From positions 1 through 10,974 of the forward strand of contig JALNXC010000015.1 in the NCBI GenBank assembly GCA_023230535.1: 10,974 nucleotides of DNA, given 5' to 3'. The notes beneath the pieces were generated by a model. That model was not told where the DNA came from. It saw only the letters and a program-made list of their open reading frames with translations, and did no database searches. Below, piece after piece: positions 8,538 through 10,974 of this stretch; position 1 is the stretch's first letter, and the number at the start of each line of letters is the position of its first letter. Made by a program: the position numbers and the translations under genes. The stretch comes from Alkaliphilus sp. GTDB lineage: Bacteria > Bacillota > Clostridia > Peptostreptococcales > Natronincolaceae.

Positions 8538-8560
8538 GTGACAAACGGTATATGATGTTT

Positions 8561-8592
8561 TAGAAAGAGTGGGGGGGTTCCCACTCTTTCTA
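8561..8592 (+). terminator. Perfect 13-bp-stem hairpin in the rimP leader; terminator or attenuator
   Basis: AGAAAGAGTGGG at 8562-8573 is the exact inverse complement of CCCACTCTTTCT at 8580-8591, and T8561 pairs with A8592. The loop is GGGGTT. The downstream side is AT-rich (TTATATAAT) rather than a clean T run, so intrinsic termination would be weak or conditional; a shorter inner stem GTGGG/CCCAC followed by a pyrimidine-rich TCTTTCT tail is an alternative terminator form. It lies about 17 bases after the predicted transcription start, so it would affect both polC read-through and new rimP transcripts. It may instead stabilise the 5' end or be a NusA-responsive attenuator. Beyond it, 8593-8669 shows no supported gene. 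Confidence 0.7.
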
Positions 8593-8680
8593 TTATATAA
8601 TGCGGTTATGGCGGTATATAATGGAAAAGGCAAAAGAAACAATAGAAAAAAATAATAAAATTTAATATCGGAGGTACACA

Positions 8681-9145
8681 ATGGCAAAAAATCGAGTTGA
8701 AAGGATTGCGGAGGAATTAGCAATTCCGATCATAGAAAAAGAAAAATTTGAATTGGTGGATATAGAATATAAAAAAGAGGGTGCTAATTGGTATTTGAGG
8801 TTATATATAGATAAACCCGGTGGAATTACATTGGATGATTGCCAAAAAATAAGTGAACAATTGAGTGACAGGTTGGACGAAGAGGACCCCATAAAAGGAA
8901 ACTACTTTTTACAGGTGTCGTCTCCGGGGCTCGAAAGGCCATTAAAAAAAGAGAGGGATTTTATTCGATGTAAGGGTAAAATAGTAGAAGTTAAATTGTA
9001 TGAGGCCTTAGACGGTAACAAGATCATAGAAGGTGAACTTATCGGGTTGGAAAATAATATAATTAAACTCAATGTTGCTGATGTCGGATTAGTAGAATTG
9101 CCAAGGGAAAAAGTCGCTTTAACAAGGCTAGCCATAAAATTTTAG
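8681..9145 (+). CDS. rimP: Ribosome maturation factor RimP
   Basis: RimP is a cytosolic assembly factor for the 30S ribosomal subunit, needed for proper maturation around the central pseudoknot of 16S rRNA. The 154 residues match the family. An alpha/beta N-terminal domain (about 1-82) contains LVDIEY (25-30), LRLYIDKPGGITLDDC (39-54) and the hallmark VSSPGLERPL (79-88). A small SH3-like C-terminal domain (about 90-152) follows, with GKIVEVKL and the ELIGLENNIIKL strand region. The start ATG has GGAGG at 8670-8674, six bases upstream. It is the first gene of the rimP-nusA-ylxR-infB unit and its stop is 8 to 14 bp before nusA, depending on the nusA start. The identification is firm (formerly ylxS/yhbC). 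Confidence 0.96.
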   Translation: MAKNRVERIAEELAIPIIEKEKFELVDIEYKKEGANWYLRLYIDKPGGITLDDCQKISEQLSDRLDEEDPIKGNYFLQVSSPGLERPLKKERDFIRCKGKIVEVKLYEALDGNKIIEGELIGLENNIIKLNVADVGLVELPREKVALTRLAIKF

Positions 9146-9159
9146 GGAGGTTTATGGGA

Positions 9160-10200
9160 ATGAATGTTGAGTTTACGGAAGCTCTTGAACAGATAGAAAA
9201 GGATAAGGGTATTTCCAAAGATCTTTTGATAGAGGCTGTGGAGGCAGCTTTAATTTCGAGCTATAAGAGAAATTTCGGTTCCGCTCAAAACGTGAGAGTT
9301 GAAATAGATCGCAATACGGGTGAGGTCAATGTATATAGCAAAAAGACAATAACCGACGATGTGACGGACGAGCTGTTAGAAATTCACATTGAAGATGCAA
9401 AAAAAACCGGCATAAATTATAAAATAGGGGATATTTTTGAAGATAAGGTTACACCTCGTAATTTTGGAAGAATTGCCGCTCAAACGGCTAAACAAGTGGT
9501 GGTGCAGAGGATCAGAGAAGCCGAACGGGGTATAGTATATGACGAATTTATCAACAGGGAGTCGGAAATTATTACCGGAGAAGTTTCCAGGGTTTCAAGG
9601 GGCAGCGTTTATATAAGTTTAGGAAGAACGGAGGCTATTTTAGGGTCTAGTGAACAGATTCCGAATGAAGAATATAAGCATGGGGACAGATTGAAATGTT
9701 ATATAGTAGAGGTTAAGAAAACAACTAAAGGTCCACAGATATTATTATCCAGGACGCATCCCGGTTTAGTAAAGCGTCTGTTCGAACTTGAAGTACCGGA
9801 AATTCACGATGGAGTAGTAGAAATAAAAAGCATTTCAAGGGAAGCAGGATCAAGAACTAAGATAGCTGTGGATTCTAAGGACCCAAATGTAGATTCTGTC
9901 GGAGCATGTGTAGGCCCGAAGGGCATAAGAGTACAAGCTATTGTAGATGAGTTGAACGGTGAAAAAATTGATATAATTAAGTACAGTGATGATCCGGAAA
10001 AATTTATAGCCAGTTCTTTGAGTCCCGCAAAAGTTGTATTATGCACAGTTAATCCGGAAGAAAAAACGGCAGAGGTGATTGTACCGGATTACCAACTTTC
10101 ACTGGCTATCGGAAAAGAAGGGCAAAATGCGAGGCTGGCGGCAAAATTAACGGGATGGAAAATTGATATAAAGAGCGAGAGCCAAATTAATAGTTATTGA
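9160..10200 (+). CDS. nusA: Transcription termination/antitermination factor NusA
   Basis: NusA binds RNA polymerase and nascent RNA and modulates pausing, intrinsic termination and antitermination. From ATG at 9160 it has 346 residues: an N-terminal RNA polymerase-binding domain (about 1-125; LIEAVEAALISSYKRNFG and FGRIAAQTAKQVV are characteristic), S1 domain (about 133-200), KH1 with GPKG (252-255), and KH2 with GKEG (318-321). It ends at DIKSE plus six residues, so it lacks the C-terminal acidic repeats of the E. coli protein, as is usual in Firmicutes. There are two in-frame ATGs: 9154 lies only three bases after GGGAGG (9145-9150), while 9160 lies nine bases after it. I prefer 9160; 9154 would add Met-Gly. 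The gene overlaps neither neighbour. In E. coli NusA autoregulates its operon; the leader hairpin upstream of rimP would suit a similar arrangement here, but this is inference. Confidence 0.96.
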   Translation: MNVEFTEALEQIEKDKGISKDLLIEAVEAALISSYKRNFGSAQNVRVEIDRNTGEVNVYSKKTITDDVTDELLEIHIEDAKKTGINYKIGDIFEDKVTPRNFGRIAAQTAKQVVVQRIREAERGIVYDEFINRESEIITGEVSRVSRGSVYISLGRTEAILGSSEQIPNEEYKHGDRLKCYIVEVKKTTKGPQILLSRTHPGLVKRLFELEVPEIHDGVVEIKSISREAGSRTKIAVDSKDPNVDSVGACVGPKGIRVQAIVDELNGEKIDIIKYSDDPEKFIASSLSPAKVVLCTVNPEEKTAEVIVPDYQLSLAIGKEGQNARLAAKLTGWKIDIKSESQINSY

Positions 10201-10209
10201 GGTGGTTAA

Positions 10210-10488
10210 ATGAAAGTTAAAAAAGTTCCTTTGAGGAAATGTCTCGGATGTAACGAGATGAAACCTAAAAAAGAATTACTGAGGGTGACTCATAATTCGC
10301 AGGGAGTTATAAGCGTGGATCTCACCGGTAAAGCACACGGCAGAGGGGCTTACATCTGTAATTCTAAAGAATGTTTTGAAAAGGCTAAAAAGGCAAAGGC
10401 CTTTAACAGAGCATTTAAATCTGATGTTCCTGATGAAATATACGAAAGTCTCATAAATGAAATCACTAAAGATGAACATACGAATTAA
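10210..10488 (+). CDS. ylxR: YlxR family RNA-binding protein (RnpM, RNase P modulator)
   Basis: This is a small basic cytosolic protein of 92 residues. The family signature is complete: RKCLGC (9-14), a LLRV strand, the GKAHGRGAY motif (40-48) and C50/C55 in YICNSKEC, followed by a Lys-rich helix (KAKKAKAFNRAFK). YlxR proteins are reported to bind RNA, and the Bacillus member was linked to RNase P RNA and renamed RnpM. The nusA stop (10198-10200) overlaps the ribosome binding site GAGGTGG (10199-10205), and the ATG follows four bases later, so the two genes are tightly coupled. It normally precedes ylxQ, which is missing here. Confidence 0.94.
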   Translation: MKVKKVPLRKCLGCNEMKPKKELLRVTHNSQGVISVDLTGKAHGRGAYICNSKECFEKAKKAKAFNRAFKSDVPDEIYESLINEITKDEHTN

Positions 10489-10570
10489 AAATATTTGCCG
10501 GAAAGTACCATCAGAAAATATTGATAAAAGTTTTGTTCAGAAATCAATAAAATATCTTGATGAATTGTAG
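10472..10570 (+). pseudogene. 32-codon ORF in the place of ylxQ; possible internally deleted remnant
   Basis: An ATG at 10472 overlaps the last 17 bases of ylxR and opens a 32-codon frame ending at TAG 10568-10570, almost exactly filling the gap before infB. ylxQ, a gene of about 100 codons for an L7Ae-like RNA-binding protein, normally sits here. The end of this frame, DKSFVQKSIKYLDEL, resembles the C-terminal helix of YlxQ proteins as I recall them (Asp, then Phe, then Lys-x-Ile-x-x-Leu). The start overlapping ylxR also fits the usual ylxR-ylxQ junction. No good ribosome binding site precedes the ATG. It could equally be chance in AT-rich spacer, or a true micro-ORF. Confidence 0.3.
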
Positions 10571-10584
10571 CAAAGTAATTAATT

Positions 10585-10601
10585 AGGAGGTGATTCATTT
10601 G
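10585..10601 (+). promoter_or_regulatory. Near-perfect ribosome binding site deciding the TTG start of infB
   Basis: AGGAGGTGAT (10585-10594) matches ten bases of the anti-Shine-Dalgarno complement and lies eight bases (from AGGAGG) before TTG at 10599. An in-frame TAG at 10584-10586 excludes a longer protein, and the conserved IF2 N-terminal motif begins at residue 3. Confidence 0.88.
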
Positions 10602-10974
10602 TCAAAAATAAGGGTGTATCAATTGGCAAAGAAGATAGGAATTAGTAGCAAAGAATTGATTAAAAAATTGAACGAGTTGTCCATCGAGGTCAGCAGTCAT
10701 ATGAGCACGTTGGACAATGAAAGTGCTAATATAGTTATAGAGTTACTCACCGAGGAAGCGAAGGAAATAAATACATTGGCCGACAGTAAAGATAGAGAAC
10801 CGGCCGACAGTAAAAATCAAATAGCGGAAAAGAAAAAAACAGCCGATAGCAAGGGGGACCCCGTGACAAAAACAGGCGATAAAAAAGATATGAAAAGCAA
10901 GGGTAGAAATTATAAATCTCCTAAATCCAAAGATTTTGGTAGGGAAACAGAGGAAAAAAGTGAACAGATGATAA
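10599..10974 (+). CDS. infB: Translation initiation factor IF-2, N-terminal part (runs off the window)
   Basis: IF-2 is the GTPase that brings initiator fMet-tRNA to the ribosome and promotes subunit joining. Only 125 codons are seen and the frame is open to the right edge. Residues 3-27 (KIRVYQLAKKIGIS, then KELIKKLNEL) are the IF2_N helical domain, followed by a second helix pair up to about residue 57. After that comes the expected low-complexity charged linker, rich in Lys, Asp, Glu and Ser. The linker holds three ADSK motifs at residues 61-64, 69-72 and 82-85. The GTP-binding domains lie beyond the window. The start codon is TTG, with a very strong ribosome binding site. The position after ylxR agrees with the Firmicutes operon. 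Confidence 0.93.
   Translation, partial: MSKIRVYQLAKKIGISSKELIKKLNELSIEVSSHMSTLDNESANIVIELLTEEAKEINTLADSKDREPADSKNQIAEKKKTADSKGDPVTKTGDKKDMKSKGRNYKSPKSKDFGRETEEKSEQMI
10778..10853 (+). repeat. Short ADSK-coding repeats in the IF-2 linker
   Basis: GGCCGACAGTAAA occurs exactly at 10778-10790 and 10802-10814. A diverged third copy, GCCGATAGCAAG, lies at 10842-10853. All three are in frame and encode ADSK. They probably arose by local duplication in the disordered linker. Confidence 0.75.

Noticed and set aside
8571..8577. Run of seven G as a G-quadruplex
   Set aside because: Only one long G run is present; a quadruplex needs four. The run is better explained as part of the hairpin.
8596..8622. 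TATAAT hexamers at 8596 and 8617 as extra promoters for rimP
   Set aside because: No -35-like sequence lies 16-18 bases upstream of either; the positions hold GGGGGT and TATATA.
8608..8665. Mini-ORFs from ATG 8608 and ATG 8621 in the rimP leader
   Set aside because: They are only about 14-15 codons, Lys/Asn-rich, and have no ribosome binding site. They are probably chance.
10490..10522. Inverted repeat AATATTT ... AAATATT between ylxR and infB
   Set aside because: The stem is seven A/T pairs with a 19-base loop: weak, and expected by chance in this composition.
1..10974. Search for phage, transposon, CRISPR, toxin-antitoxin or other accessory systems
   Set aside because: No transposase, integrase, terminal repeats, spacer arrays or toxin-like small gene pairs were seen. 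The window is compact core operon throughout.

Overview
The window is a chromosomal housekeeping block from a low-G+C Gram-positive bacterium, most likely one of the Clostridia or Tissierellia. The evidence is the presence of a PolC-type replicative polymerase, a gene order matching the classic Firmicutes cdsA-dxr-rseP ... polC-rimP-nusA-ylxR-infB cluster, AT-rich DNA with heavy use of AGG and ATA codons, and strong GGAGG-type ribosome binding sites. All genes lie on the + strand. I see no mobile element, CRISPR array, tRNA or rRNA. No gene-free stretch exceeds 300 bases; the longest is 8517-8680.

Region 1 (1-4523) is an envelope and isoprenoid module. It begins with the 3' part of cdsA (CDP-diacylglycerol synthase), which runs in from the left edge. 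Then come dxr and ispG (two steps of the non-mevalonate MEP pathway), with the site-2 intramembrane protease gene rseP between them, and then a small soluble GT-A-fold glycosyltransferase. Bacillus has proS before polC at this point; here ispG and the glycosyltransferase stand there instead. The MEP pathway feeds undecaprenyl-phosphate synthesis, CdsA feeds phospholipid synthesis, and RseP-type proteases act in envelope signalling, so the set is coherent.

Region 2 (4557-8516) is polC, encoding the replicative DNA polymerase III alpha subunit with a built-in proofreading exonuclease. All catalytic motifs are intact, but the N-terminal region before the OB fold is about 115 residues shorter than in Bacillus.

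Region 3 (8509-10974) is the rimP-nusA-ylxR-infB transcription/translation operon. It appears to have its own extended -10 promoter overlapping the end of polC, followed by a perfect 13-bp-stem hairpin in the leader. The ylxQ gene that normally sits between ylxR and infB is absent; a 32-codon ORF in its place looks like a possible deletion remnant. infB runs off the right edge.

This is mostly ordinary core genome. I found no convincing undescribed system. The points worth a second look are the shortened PolC N-terminus, the glycosyltransferase of unknown substrate, the missing ylxQ with its possible scar, the rimP leader hairpin, and a 12-bp in-frame tandem duplication at the end of dxr.
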